Of a DNA stretch of 64,000 nucleotides, positions 55,303 to 63,600 are shown one piece after another; within the stretch, counting starts at the first letter, position 1, and every line of letters begins with the position of its first letter. Both the position numbers and the translations under genes were made by a program. The notes under the pieces are model-generated. The model saw only the letters and a program-made list of their open reading frames with translations, did not search any database and was not told the DNA's origin. Source of the DNA: Pseudoduganella guangdongensis (GTDB lineage: Bacteria; Pseudomonadota; Gammaproteobacteria; Burkholderiales; Burkholderiaceae_D); the NCBI RefSeq assembly GCF_009857475.1, contig NZ_WWCJ01000012.1:62001-126000 (forward strand), in the 5' to 3' direction.

Positions 55303-56148
55303 TTAGTATGCCGGAACTGCGCGCAACGGCGCCACCCGTGCCCTGCCCTTGGCCGCGATGGCCACCGCCGGCACATAGCGCATGAAGTCGTAGCGTGGCA
55401 GTGCAGGCGTCGATACCGTGCCTGATATGGCGAACACCGGCACCAGCAAGCCTTGTACTTCGCGTGGCGGCAGTGCGTAGAAGCCCAGCTGGCAGTCGTG
55501 GAACTGAACCGATGCTTCGCCCGGGCAAAGCTGCGCAAAGCTTTCATCACGCATCAGGATGTCCGCCAGGTGGTCGGGTGAAATGGTCCGCGCTTCGCCA
55601 GCCACATCCACTTCACGCCAGAAGCGCAGCATTTCATCGACGCGGCCGCCCTCGCCGACCGTTGCCTGGATCTTTGCGCCCGGACCGAAAAATGGCAAAC
55701 CACCTTCCTTGAAGCGCATGTTCACCTGGCGCGCGATCGGCCAGACGGATTCTTCTTTCTCGTTGGCCTTGCGGATGCAAAGCTCCAGGTCGGTGACGGA
55801 GTGCACGGCGGCCGCGCCATGCATCAAGTCGAACTCGCGCAGCCTGGCCGTGGCATACTCCACGGCTTCCTTCTCGTCCGGCAGGCGCGGCTGGAATTCC
55901 GCCTCACCTTTCTGGCCAGCGCGCGCCGCCCAGCGCACCGAACCGGTGGCGACGAAGTACTCGAGCACGGAGTGGTCGTCGCTGGCGATGATGCGGGCGC
56001 CCATGTCCTGGGGTTTGGCGCGAACACCAAAGCGTTCTCCCAGTTTGGCGGCAATGCTGCAGGCAGAACCTTCAATACGGCGCGGTTGCAGCAAGGTCAC
56101 TGGCTGCGGCGCAGGCATTTTGGGGAACGTAAACAGTTCGTAGTTCAT
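55303..56148 (-). CDS. PepSY/FTP-like partner protein of the caspase-like gene
   Basis: A 281-residue cytoplasmic protein. The central part has a pattern seen in PepSY/FTP propeptide-like domains: EKEAVEYATARLREFDLM, then VNMRFKEGGLPFFGPGAKIQ, ATVGEGGRVDEMLRFWREV (G-x-GPGAK, then WR-x-V). Such domains commonly inhibit peptidases. The ribosome site AGGAG overlaps the preceding gene's stop; the ATG lies 9 nt after it. It is encoded downstream of the caspase-like protein, so a role as inhibitor, chaperone or regulator is an inference. No signal peptide. It ends 46 nt from the stop of the convergent proline-rich protein. Confidence 0.6.
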   Translation of the reverse strand: MNYELFTFPKMPAPQPVTLLQPRRIEGSACSIAAKLGERFGVRAKPQDMGARIIASDDHSVLEYFVATGSVRWAARAGQKGEAEFQPRLPDEKEAVEYATARLREFDLMHGAAAVHSVTDLELCIRKANEKEESVWPIARQVNMRFKEGGLPFFGPGAKIQATVGEGGRVDEMLRFWREVDVAGEARTISPDHLADILMRDESFAQLCPGEASVQFHDCQLGFYALPPREVQGLLVPVFAISGTVSTPALPRYDFMRYVPAVAIAAKGRARVAPLRAVPAY

Positions 56149-56157
56149 GGCAATCTC

Positions 56158-56826
56158 CTAGCAGGCGCCGCGCAGGTAAAAATAGGTGGTGGGCGTATCC
56201 GGATCGGACGAGACAAAGCCCTTCCCATGCCAGTGGTCTTCGTACGTATTGGTGCCGGCGGCATCGGCCCGCAGGTAGGCCCAGCGGCAGTCCGATCCCT
56301 CCGTCTCCTGGGCAGCGGCGATCCACGCGTCGCGCACGCGCCAACCGTGGTTCAGGTGGTCGGCGAAATAGCGGCCGCGGTTGGTTTCATCGTGGCAGAT
56401 GGTGTCAAACCCCAGCATGTAGTGCAAACCTTTGAACGACGGCCCCCAGCGGTCGAACACCCCGGCCCGTTCCAGCACCTGGCAGGCGTGGAAGGCGATC
56501 CATTCCAGGTCGATATCGCCCAGCCGCACTTCGCCCGGCGTGGCCTGGCCGCTATCGATGGTGGTACCGAAGAGCGGCCCCTGCTGGTTGCCATGGCCGG
56601 CGAAGAAGGCAATGTCGACGTTGTCCACCCAGCTGCTGTCGCCACCGGATAAGGGGCTGCCGGCGCCCTGCTGCTCAAAATCGCGGTCCCATGCGAGGTT
56701 GTCGCCCCAGGCAAACTGGCGAACCGCATGCAGCGTGTTGTAGAAGCCCTCAGCGGCGGCCCTTGTGTTGGACACGTCCGCCGCGCGGCCGTTGTACTTC
56801 AAGACCCATTCAATGCCCATTCCCAT
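56158..56826 (-). CDS. Caspase-like (DUF6345-type) protein with His/Cys pair
   Basis: A 222-residue cytoplasmic protein. VDIAFFAGHGNQ followed by LEWIAFHACQVLERAG places histidine 78 and cysteine 115 in the positions expected of a caspase/gingipain/CHAT-type His-Cys dyad (a GHG at the end of one strand, a ...AC at the end of the next). From memory it matches an uncharacterised family annotated as DUF6345. GGAGA precedes the ATG at 56826. It is the first gene of a two-gene minus-strand operon, its stop only 9 nt from the partner's ATG. Peptidase activity is a prediction; no substrate is known. Confidence 0.65.
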   Translation of the reverse strand: MGMGIEWVLKYNGRAADVSNTRAAAEGFYNTLHAVRQFAWGDNLAWDRDFEQQGAGSPLSGGDSSWVDNVDIAFFAGHGNQQGPLFGTTIDSGQATPGEVRLGDIDLEWIAFHACQVLERAGVFDRWGPSFKGLHYMLGFDTICHDETNRGRYFADHLNHGWRVRDAWIAAAQETEGSDCRWAYLRADAAGTNTYEDHWHGKGFVSSDPDTPTTYFYLRGAC

Positions 56827-57008
56827 GATCGTTCTCCATCATTGTCATCAGCGATTTTCCCGCGCCGGTTGGCGGTGGGGATGGGATGAACTATAGGCGT
56901 GCAGGCGCTTCGCTTTATCCGTGCTGGTACCTAACTTTGCGGTGGGGGACCACCCATAATACGGGCGTGGCCGGCAGTGTTGTTGCGGTAGGGAAGCATT
57001 GCTTATAA

Positions 57009-57027
57009 AATGAGAATCATTCCCATT
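57009..57027. promoter_or_regulatory. Fur box upstream of the esterase
   Basis: AATGAGAATCATTCCCATT resembles the 19-bp Fur consensus (GATAATGATAATCATTATC) and lies 20 nt before the esterase ATG. It implies iron repression. Confidence 0.7.
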
Positions 57028-57046
57028 TAGATTTGATTCGTTCACG

Positions 57047-57982
57047 ATGAACAGCAAGCGCCACGACATGCACCAATACACTGCCGCGCGCCGCGCATTG
57101 ATGGCCAGCGCTGCCGGCTTGCTGGCCTGCGTCAGCCTGCCAGCGTTCGCTGGGCAAGCTTGGCAAACTGCGGTGATGCCGCAGGCTAAACAGTTGGATG
57201 TGACGTCGCGCCATACGGGACAACGCTATCGCATCTTCATCAGCGTGCCTGAAACGCAGGCCCCGGCGGCAGGCCATCCGGTGCTCTACCTCCTCGATGG
57301 CAATGCCACTTTTCCCAGCGCCGCGCTGATGGCCCGCACCGTGGCGCGGCGCAGCAAGGCTACGGGCCAGAATGCCCCGGTTATCGTCGGTATCGGCTAC
57401 GCCAGCGGTGATGACTACGATAGTGCAGCGCGCAGCCGGGACTACACTCCGCCGGCCGGCGACAAGACTGGCAAAGGCGAAGGTGGCGCCGACCTGTTCC
57501 TGGACTTTCTCGAACAGGAGCTGAAACCGATCGTCCTCGCCGTGGCGCCGCTTGACCTGCAACGGCAGGCGCTGTTCGGCCATTCTTACGGCGGCCTGCT
57601 CACCTTGCACGCTCTGTTCACCCGTCCCGCAGCCTTCCAGGCATACATCGCGGCCAGCCCCTCAATCTGGTATGCCGAACAGCATGTGCTAGGTGAAGTG
57701 AAGAACCTCGCCGCGCCTCGTACAGCGCGCCCTAAGGTATTGCTGACGGTCGGTGCGCTGGAACAATCGGCAGCGCCGCCATCCGCCCGTGAAAGCGAGC
57801 GCAGTGCCGCACTGGCGAGGCGGCGTATGGTCGACCAGGCCCGCGACCTGGCCGCTCAGCTTGCTGTGAACAAGGATGGTTTCGGCCTGGAGCGGGTGCG
57901 CTTTGTCGAACTGGCGCACGAAAACCATGGCTCGGCCATGTTCCCTGCCCTCGCGCGCGGGATGGAATTCTTCCTTGAATAG
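57047..57982 (+). CDS. Exported alpha/beta-hydrolase, siderophore esterase-like (IroE/Fes type)
   Basis: A 311-residue esterase with an N-terminal signal region (MASAAGLLACVSLPAFA, preceded by an arginine pair) and the IroE/Fes/esterase-D fold: VLYLLDGNATFP, the nucleophile elbow GHSYGG near residue 184, and a late LAHENHGS containing the probable catalytic histidine. Members release iron by cutting the ester bonds of a siderophore. The Fur box right upstream supports this. The start may be 57047 or 57068. It is the only plus-strand gene of the iron cluster; the receptor for a related siderophore could be the gene at 60.4-62.5 kb. Confidence 0.85.
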   Translation: MNSKRHDMHQYTAARRALMASAAGLLACVSLPAFAGQAWQTAVMPQAKQLDVTSRHTGQRYRIFISVPETQAPAAGHPVLYLLDGNATFPSAALMARTVARRSKATGQNAPVIVGIGYASGDDYDSAARSRDYTPPAGDKTGKGEGGADLFLDFLEQELKPIVLAVAPLDLQRQALFGHSYGGLLTLHALFTRPAAFQAYIAASPSIWYAEQHVLGEVKNLAAPRTARPKVLLTVGALEQSAAPPSARESERSAALARRRMVDQARDLAAQLAVNKDGFGLERVRFVELAHENHGSAMFPALARGMEFFLE

Positions 57983-57990
57983 GCCGGTGC

Positions 57991-58262
57991 TCAAAGTAGG
58001 TTAAGTCGCGCTGCGAGCCATTGATTGACCACCTCACGCCCAAGGTTAAGTTGCTGCCGTACTTCAAGCGGCACGCCATCCTTGTGCGCATAACGCAGCC
58101 CGGAATTCGATTGCACCTTTCTCTTGTGGAGCCGGCCATAGACCGCCGCCCCCACCATCGTTTTGCTGAGGTCGCCGACCTGGGGCAGGTTTTTCGTTGG
58201 CCGGACCGGCCTTGCCTCGGACGGTATGGAGTCGGGCGCCTCCTGCGGCGTATAGCTTGCGG
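57991..58262 (-). other. Unassigned open frame after the truncated tssK
   Basis: A minus-strand frame, different from tssK's, is open from within the tssK fragment to a TGA at 57991-57993. It reads KNLPQVGDLSKTMVGAAVYG, then DGVPLEVRQQLNLGREVV at the end. The only ATG (58158) would give 55 residues. It could be the C-terminus of another gene joined to the tssK remnant by a deletion. No family is recognised. Confidence 0.35.
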
Positions 58263-58472
58263 TTACAGCCAGGGGCGATGCCCAGAAGGCATCCTCAAGG
58301 CCCGGCGACCGCTCGCTGAGGCGTACTGGAAGCCGCTGCGGACATGGTAGGCCACGAGCTCCTCGTGGCGCTGGGTCAATTGTTCGAAGTGCACCGGCGC
58401 CAGCAGCAGGCCGTCGTGCCAGAGAATGCCTTCCGAAGGAATCGCTACCCGGTCGTTGCTGCTTGCTCTCAT
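58263..58472 (-). pseudogene. Truncated tssK (type VI secretion baseplate) fragment
   Basis: ATG 58472 (CGGAGA 9 nt upstream) begins MRASSNDRVAIPSEG, then ILWHDGLLLAPVHFEQL and HEELVAYH. This matches the TssK N-terminal signature (V-x-W-x-[ED]-G-[ML]-x-L-x-PQHF). After about 40 residues the frame becomes unrelated and stops at 58263, where an intact TssK would continue for ~440 residues. It begins 17 nt after the stop of the tssJ-like lipoprotein. It is a decay relic of a T6SS tssJ-tssK pair. Confidence 0.65.
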
Positions 58473-58489
58473 GCCGCTAAGTCTCCGAA

Positions 58490-59008
58490 TCAAGTTGATT
58501 TGTTCAGGCCAGGCTGCTGCAGTGCATCGGTGGCGGCGAGCGCGGCGCGCCAGCCTTCGCGTCCTATCTGGATCTGCCCGCCATCGCGCCAGGGCTCGAT
58601 GCGCGCACGGCGTTCGCCATCCGCCAGGCCGGCGAAGACGAAGACGGCCAGCGCGCGCTGGCCGTCGAACATGGATGGTGGCAGGGTGAGTTCAGTGGCG
58701 GGGGGGAATTCGCAGCGGAAGACGCGCAAGGCGCCGGGGAAGCTGGCGAGCAGCAAAGGGCCGTGCGGAAACCATTTGCTGTCGGGCGCCATCAGGCGCT
58801 GCTCCAGCGCGGCGTCGGCCACCAGGACGATATCGAGGGTGACCGGGCTGTTGCGGTTGGCGTCGGCGCTGGCCTGCACTTGCACCTCACCCATTTTGAG
58901 CTTGGGTGGGCCGCCGAACAAGCCCTGGTACAGGCTACAGCCCGACAATGCGATGGCGCAAGCCAGGGCCGGTCCCGCAGTACGGAAACACATTCGCATC
59001 GCGCGCAT
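58490..59008 (-). CDS. TssJ-like type VI secretion lipoprotein
   Basis: A 172-residue lipoprotein. The lipobox ALSGC ends the signal peptide (TAGPALACAIALSGC). The mature part has GEVQVQASADANRNSPVTLDI, VLVADAALEQRLM and a small beta-sandwich-like region (ALRVFRCEFPPATELTLPPS). The N-x-[DSN]-x-x-[GS]-x-[PS]-[LV]-x-[LV] strand resembles TssJ, the outer-membrane lipoprotein that holds the T6SS trans-envelope complex. It is followed by a truncated tssK, and no other T6SS gene is visible, so it is probably non-functional. The start could be 59008, 58999 or 58993. Confidence 0.65.
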   Translation of the reverse strand: MRAMRMCFRTAGPALACAIALSGCSLYQGLFGGPPKLKMGEVQVQASADANRNSPVTLDIVLVADAALEQRLMAPDSKWFPHGPLLLASFPGALRVFRCEFPPATELTLPPSMFDGQRALAVFVFAGLADGERRARIEPWRDGGQIQIGREGWRAALAATDALQQPGLNKST

Positions 59009-59069
59009 AGTCGGTTGTATGAGGAGGCAATGCGGCGCTCCGGGGAGCGAAATCAACGTTGCCTCATTG

Positions 59070-59100
59070 AAAAGGTTGGGCTATTTTGCGCCCAATTTTT
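59070..59100. terminator. Hairpin between the PepSY gene and the tssJ-like gene
   Basis: A 6-bp stem (TTGGGC at 59076-59081, GCCCAA at 59090-59095) has T-runs on the plus strand (59096-59100) and minus strand (A at 59070-59073). It lies 56 nt past the PepSY gene stop, so it probably terminates that minus-strand operon. Confidence 0.45.
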
Positions 59101-59155
59101 CACCCGAAATCTCGCACAATGTCACTGCTGAGCCAAATATGGCGAACGTCCAACA

Positions 59156-60394
59156 CTATCGAAAGAGAAGGCGGTTGGCGCTTGCCATGTGCACCCTGGC
59201 GGAACGCTTGCGCCACCACAGGATCACGCCGGTGACGCTCAGCATCGCCACCACGATGCCCATGACCGAGATCAGGATACGGCCTGGAATGCCGAGAATG
59301 CGGCCTGAGTGCAGCGGGAACTGGGCTTGCACGAAGATGTCGGCGGCCGTGCCTTTCCATGGCAGGCGTTCGCCCAGCACGCTGCCATCGCTACCGTCAA
59401 AATAGAGCACGGCCGGGCCAACGCCGCCGGTGCCGTGGTCGTTCCCGGGCTGGAAGAAGCTGACGCCGTAGATGCCGAAGTCCTGCGAGTAGAACACGCT
59501 GCCGGCCGGGTCGGTCCAGTCGCGCGTGGCGGCTTCGGCGCGGGCGCGGTTCAGGATGTCGTCGTAGCCGATGCGTGCTGCAATCGGCTTGTGCAGCGGC
59601 GCCGGGGCGCGGGTTTCGAACGGCGTCGGCGTGACGTCGGACACCGTGGTCATGATCGGGTAGAAGATCTCGCGGTAGAAGTTTAGCGAGAAGGCGGTGA
59701 AGGCCAGGATGAACAGCAGGATCCAGGTCCACAGGCTGAACGCGCGGTGCAGGTCGAAATTGAGCTTGGCGCCGCCGCCGCCCCAGCGTACTTTCCATGC
59801 CGGTTTCCAGCGCTGCATCCAGCCGCGCGCGCCGCCGCTGCGGGCGCGCACGGGTAAGGTCAGGTAGAAGCCGACAAAGCTGTCCACCACCCAGATCATG
59901 GCGATCACGCCCATGAGCCAGACGCCCCAGCGGTCGATGCCCCACATTTCCGGTATGTGCAGCGAGTAGTGCAGGCGGTAGAGGAAGGAGACGAAGGTCT
60001 CCTTCGTAATGGGCCAGACGGCGCCCCACTCCCGCTTGCCCAACTCGGCGCCGCTGACCGGGTCGACAAAGACCTGGTTGAAGCCCGGTTCGGCGAGCTT
60101 GCCGGTGGCCGGGTCTACTTTGGGCGAGACGCCAAAGTGCAGCGTCTCGCCCTGCCCTGCGTGCAAGGGAACGAAGGATACGCCCACCTGCGGGTAGCGC
60201 CGCTCCAGTTCGCGCGCCAGGACGAGCGAGGATTGCGCCTGGCCCGGCGTATGCGACTCCATCAGGTGCGGGTTAAGCACATCGTCCAGCTCGTGGTCCC
60301 ACGAGATGATGGCGCCTGTCACGCCGCTGACGAACAGGAAGGCCGCCGTGGTCAGGCCGAGGTAGCGGTGAACTAAAGTCCAGAATGCACGCAT
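59156..60394 (-). CDS. PepSY-associated TM protein (iron-regulated inner-membrane reductase-like)
   Basis: A 412-residue membrane protein of the PepSY_TM family, with about four helices. LVHRYLGLTTAAFLFVSGVTGAIISWDHELD opens it. YRLHYSLHIPEMWGIDRWGVWLMG and NFDLHRAFSLWTWILLFILAF carry conserved histidines that could bind haem, and GIPGRILISVMGIVVAMLSVTGV closes it. Such proteins sit in Fur-regulated siderophore clusters and are thought to reduce ferric-siderophore or help energise uptake. It starts 12 nt after the TonB receptor gene and is very likely co-transcribed with it under the Fur box at 62626. Confidence 0.93.
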   Translation of the reverse strand: MRAFWTLVHRYLGLTTAAFLFVSGVTGAIISWDHELDDVLNPHLMESHTPGQAQSSLVLARELERRYPQVGVSFVPLHAGQGETLHFGVSPKVDPATGKLAEPGFNQVFVDPVSGAELGKREWGAVWPITKETFVSFLYRLHYSLHIPEMWGIDRWGVWLMGVIAMIWVVDSFVGFYLTLPVRARSGGARGWMQRWKPAWKVRWGGGGAKLNFDLHRAFSLWTWILLFILAFTAFSLNFYREIFYPIMTTVSDVTPTPFETRAPAPLHKPIAARIGYDDILNRARAEAATRDWTDPAGSVFYSQDFGIYGVSFFQPGNDHGTGGVGPAVLYFDGSDGSVLGERLPWKGTAADIFVQAQFPLHSGRILGIPGRILISVMGIVVAMLSVTGVILWWRKRSARVHMASANRLLFR

Positions 60395-60406
60395 GGCAGG
60401 CCCCGG

Positions 60407-62545
60407 TCAGAAGCGGTACTTCAGGCTGGCGGAAACGCTGCGCGGGGCTGCGTAGGTAATCGCGCCATAGGCCGAGAACATGCCGAAGTGCTGTTTGTCG
60501 AACAGATTGTTGACATTCAGCTGGGCCGACAGGTGCTGGTTGATGTCGTAGCGTGCCATCAGGTTCACCAGGGCGAACGCGTCCTGCTCGATACGGCCAT
60601 TGGTGTTGGCCGGCGCGGCCGGGTCCAGCGTGTAGGTGCGGCCTTCCCAGTTCACGCCACCGCCCACCGTCAATGCATCCAGGCGGTAGGTGGTGAAGAC
60701 GCGGAACAGCTTGCGCGGGTAGACGGTGTTGATCTCGCTGCCATTGGCTTCCTTGCCGCTGAACTGCGAGTAGCCTGCGGTGGCATTCCAGCCGCGCGCC
60801 AGTTCGCCGGAGACTTCGAACTCAAAGCCGTCGGTCTTGGCGCCCTTGGCTGCGCGGTAGTAGGCTTCCGGCGCCAGCGGACCGTCACCGTCGCGGTCCA
60901 CCAGGTCCACTTCCTGCGCCAGGTTGTCCTGCTTGATCTTGAAGACGGCGAAGGAAGCGTTCAGGCGGCCGTCGAAGAACTCGCCTTTCACACCCGCTTC
61001 GGTGCTCTTGCCCACAATCGGATCGAGCATGGCGCCGGCCTTGTCGCGGCGGTTCTGCATCTGGAAGATGTCGGTGTAGCTGACATAGGTCGAGAGGTTC
61101 TCGTTGATGTCGTAGACCAGGCCTGCATATGGCGTCAGCTCATGGTCGTACTTCATGCGGTATGGCGGAACCCAGGCGCTGGTACCGGATTTGTCGTAGT
61201 TGGTGACGCGCGCGCCGATGATGGCTTTCAGCGGGTCGCTGAGCGAGAAGCGCGCAACGCCGTACACGGCGTCCTGCTTGGTGACGTTCGCTTCATAGAA
61301 GGCCAGCGGGCCCCACACCGGCTCCGGGTACTTGGTGCCGTCCCAGTTGTTGAAGTCCCCGACGGGCGGATAGGCGCTGCCATAGTCGGCGGCGCGGCTT
61401 TGGGTATGGAACTTCTGCTTGGAGTGCGCGTAGCCGATGGCTGCTTCGTGCTTGCGGCCGGCCAGCTCGAACGGTCCGCTGGCGTGCAGGCTGAAGTCGT
61501 CCTGCTTGGTGCTGACCTTGTAGGAGCCGGCGAAAGCGGCCATGCCGAGGCCCGTCACCCGGTCCGGCAGGCCGGACAGGTAGAGCAGCGCGGAATCGGC
61601 TTTGCGGTCGCCGCGCGAGTAGCTGGCGCGCAGCTTCCAGCCGTTGTCGAAGCCGTGCTCCAGGTTGGCAAAGGCGTTTTCATACTCGGTTTCCCAGCGC
61701 GTCCAGTCGGCGGAGGATGTCTTGGAGACGTCCCAGCCCGGCTTGCTGCCGTCGGTGTACCAGGCCGGCAGGCCGCCCCACATCGGGCCTTTCGGGTCGT
61801 CTTTCTGGCGGCTCAACCCGGCGGACAGGACGGTGCGCGGCGCCAGGTCCGCTTCCACGGTGGCGTAGTAGGTGTTGCTCTTGTTTTCGCGCAGCTTGCT
61901 CCAACTGTCGCTGCGCTGCACTTCGCCGATGACGCGCGCGCGCACGGTGCCGGCGGCATTCAGGCCGGTCGAGACATCGACCTGGGCGCGCCGCTCGTTC
62001 CAGCGGCCGATGCCGATTTCGGCGGAGCCGGTCAGGTCTTTGCTGGTGGCGCGTTTGCGTACCAGGTTGATGGCGGCGGACGGGTTGCCGGCGCCGGTCA
62101 TCAGACCGGTGGCGCCGCGCACCACTTCCACCCGCTCATACAGGGCCAGGCTGCCAATCACTTCGCCCGAACTCCATGCCTGTTCCCAGCTGGTCGGCAC
62201 GCCGTCGATCTGCAGGTTGTCGATATCGAAGCCGCGCGCGGTAAAGCCGGCGCGGTGGGTTTCGTACTGGTTGACCGAGACGCCGGTGACATTGTTGACC
62301 ACATCGGTCACAGTCTGCAGGCCCTGGTCTTCAATGCGCTGCTGGGTGATCACGGATACCGACTGCGGCGTATCGCGCAGGGAAATGCTGAGCGGCGTCG
62401 CGGTGCGGCCCTTGTCGACGGTGTAGGACGTTTCGTCCAGTTTCTGCGCCGTGACCTGGATCTGCGGCAGCACGGCGCTGTCTTGGGCGACAACGGCCAG
62501 GGGGAACGCCATGGCAACCAGGGCGGCTATTTGTTTCATTTTCAT
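60407..62545 (-). CDS. TonB-dependent siderophore receptor
   Basis: A 712-residue receptor, probably for a ferrichrome- or hydroxamate-type siderophore. Signal peptide (QIAALVAMAFPLAVVAQD), TonB-box-like QIQVTAQK, plug (RDTPQSVSVITQQRIEDQGL; ARGFDIDNLQIDGVPTSW; ERVEVVRGATGLMTGAGNPS). The barrel ends in PRSVSASLKYRF. The plug pattern is like FhuE/FpvA-type receptors. ATG 62545 is chosen because GAGG is 8 nt upstream; the longer frame to 62647 runs through the Fur box. Regulation by Fur is implied, and the next gene (PepSY) is co-transcribed. Confidence 0.93.
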   Translation of the reverse strand: MKMKQIAALVAMAFPLAVVAQDSAVLPQIQVTAQKLDETSYTVDKGRTATPLSISLRDTPQSVSVITQQRIEDQGLQTVTDVVNNVTGVSVNQYETHRAGFTARGFDIDNLQIDGVPTSWEQAWSSGEVIGSLALYERVEVVRGATGLMTGAGNPSAAINLVRKRATSKDLTGSAEIGIGRWNERRAQVDVSTGLNAAGTVRARVIGEVQRSDSWSKLRENKSNTYYATVEADLAPRTVLSAGLSRQKDDPKGPMWGGLPAWYTDGSKPGWDVSKTSSADWTRWETEYENAFANLEHGFDNGWKLRASYSRGDRKADSALLYLSGLPDRVTGLGMAAFAGSYKVSTKQDDFSLHASGPFELAGRKHEAAIGYAHSKQKFHTQSRAADYGSAYPPVGDFNNWDGTKYPEPVWGPLAFYEANVTKQDAVYGVARFSLSDPLKAIIGARVTNYDKSGTSAWVPPYRMKYDHELTPYAGLVYDINENLSTYVSYTDIFQMQNRRDKAGAMLDPIVGKSTEAGVKGEFFDGRLNASFAVFKIKQDNLAQEVDLVDRDGDGPLAPEAYYRAAKGAKTDGFEFEVSGELARGWNATAGYSQFSGKEANGSEINTVYPRKLFRVFTTYRLDALTVGGGVNWEGRTYTLDPAAPANTNGRIEQDAFALVNLMARYDINQHLSAQLNVNNLFDKQHFGMFSAYGAITYAAPRSVSASLKYRF

Positions 62546-62625
62546 CTGAACCTCAACCAGTTCTTCTTTATTGCTTTTGTGAATGGCTGGCGTACAGATG
62601 GCTGGCTCCCGTTTCAAAACCCATA

Positions 62626-62645
62626 GATGATAACGATTCTCATTC
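62626..62645. promoter_or_regulatory. Fur box upstream of the siderophore receptor
   Basis: On the minus strand it reads GAATGAGAATCGTTATCATC, close to the Fur 19-mer. It lies about 80 nt before the receptor ATG. Confidence 0.8.
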
Positions 62646-62665
62646 AAAAGTCAAATCCGTCCCGC

Positions 62666-62679
62666 TTGATCCAGGTCAT
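62666..62679. promoter_or_regulatory. FNR/ANR-type binding site before the usp gene
   Basis: TTGATCCAGGTCAT matches TTGATNNNNATCAA at 8 of 10 fixed positions. Its centre (62672.5) is 41.5 nt before the start point predicted from a TAGACT -10 at 62702-62707. This is the exact spacing of class II FNR-activated promoters. Confidence 0.6.
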
Positions 62680-62744
62680 GCACACGGCTTGCGCAGCGCC
62701 CTAGACTTTCTTTATTCCTTTTTCGCTAACAATCGGAGGCAGCC

Positions 62745-63584
62745 ATGGCATACAAGACTATCGTGGTACACGTGAACAGTTCGGCGGATACGGCGCGCCG
62801 TGTGCGCCTGGCGGCGCAACTGGCCGCGTTGTTCCGGGGGCGGCTGGTGGGGGCGGCCATGACCGGCGTTTCACGCTACCTGACCATGGACTACGCCACG
62901 TCGATGGGCGTCAGCATGGCGGCCGAGTGCATGGACGAAGCGCGCAAGCAGGCGCGCGCCGCCCTGCAGGAGTTCGAGCGCCAATGCGGTACGCTCGATG
63001 TCGCCTCTTTTGAGTCGCGTCTGATCGACGACCAGGCCGGCGATGGCCTGGTCCTGCAGTCGCGCTATGCCGACCTGCTGGTGCTGGGCCAGGCCAATCC
63101 CGATGAGGCCATGGCCCCGTTGGCGCAGGAGACGCCCGAGTTCCTCGCCACCAACAGCGCGCGTCCCGTGCTGGTGCTGCCATATGCCGGGCATTTCGAA
63201 GCCCCGTTCCGGCGCGTGCTGGTGGCATGGGATGGCAGCATGGAAGCGACGCGTGCGGTGACTGCCGCCCTGCCGCTCATGCAGGCTGCCGGCAAGGTGT
63301 CGCTGGTGGTGTTCAACGCCGGCCGCCAACCGGACGCGCACGGCGCCGAGCCCGGGGCGGACATGGCCCTGTACCTGGCGCGGCATGGCATCGAGGTGGA
63401 AGTATCGGCGCAGGTCACCGATATCGAGATCGGCTCCGCCCTGCTGTCCCATGCCGCCGACGTGGATGCCGATTTGCTGGTGATGGGCTGCTATAGCCAT
63501 AGCCGCTTCCGCGAAATCATGCTGGGCGGCGCGACCCGCACCATCCTGCAGAGCATGACGCTGCCGGTCCTCATGGCGCACTAG
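62745..63584 (+). CDS. Tandem-domain universal stress protein
   Basis: A 279-residue cytoplasmic protein made of two Usp domains. The first is YKTIVVHVNSSADTARRVRL...DLLVLGQANPD...FLATNSARPVLVLPY. The second starts FRRVLVAWDGSMEATRAV and ends with the nucleotide-binding signature MGCYSHSRFREIMLGGATRTIL. GGAGG precedes the ATG. An FNR/ANR-like site is positioned 72 nt upstream, consistent with induction under low oxygen. It is followed 16 nt later by the PHA synthase gene, so the two may be co-transcribed. Confidence 0.92.
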   Translation: MAYKTIVVHVNSSADTARRVRLAAQLAALFRGRLVGAAMTGVSRYLTMDYATSMGVSMAAECMDEARKQARAALQEFERQCGTLDVASFESRLIDDQAGDGLVLQSRYADLLVLGQANPDEAMAPLAQETPEFLATNSARPVLVLPYAGHFEAPFRRVLVAWDGSMEATRAVTAALPLMQAAGKVSLVVFNAGRQPDAHGAEPGADMALYLARHGIEVEVSAQVTDIEIGSALLSHAADVDADLLVMGCYSHSRFREIMLGGATRTILQSMTLPVLMAH

Positions 63585-63600
63585 GGCTATACTGGTCTGT

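Noticed and set aside
58344..59405. Plus-strand 353-codon frame across the tssJ/tssK region
   Set aside because: Low-complexity Arg/Pro/Ala composition and no ribosome site; it overlaps the tssJ lipobox-bearing gene in antisense.
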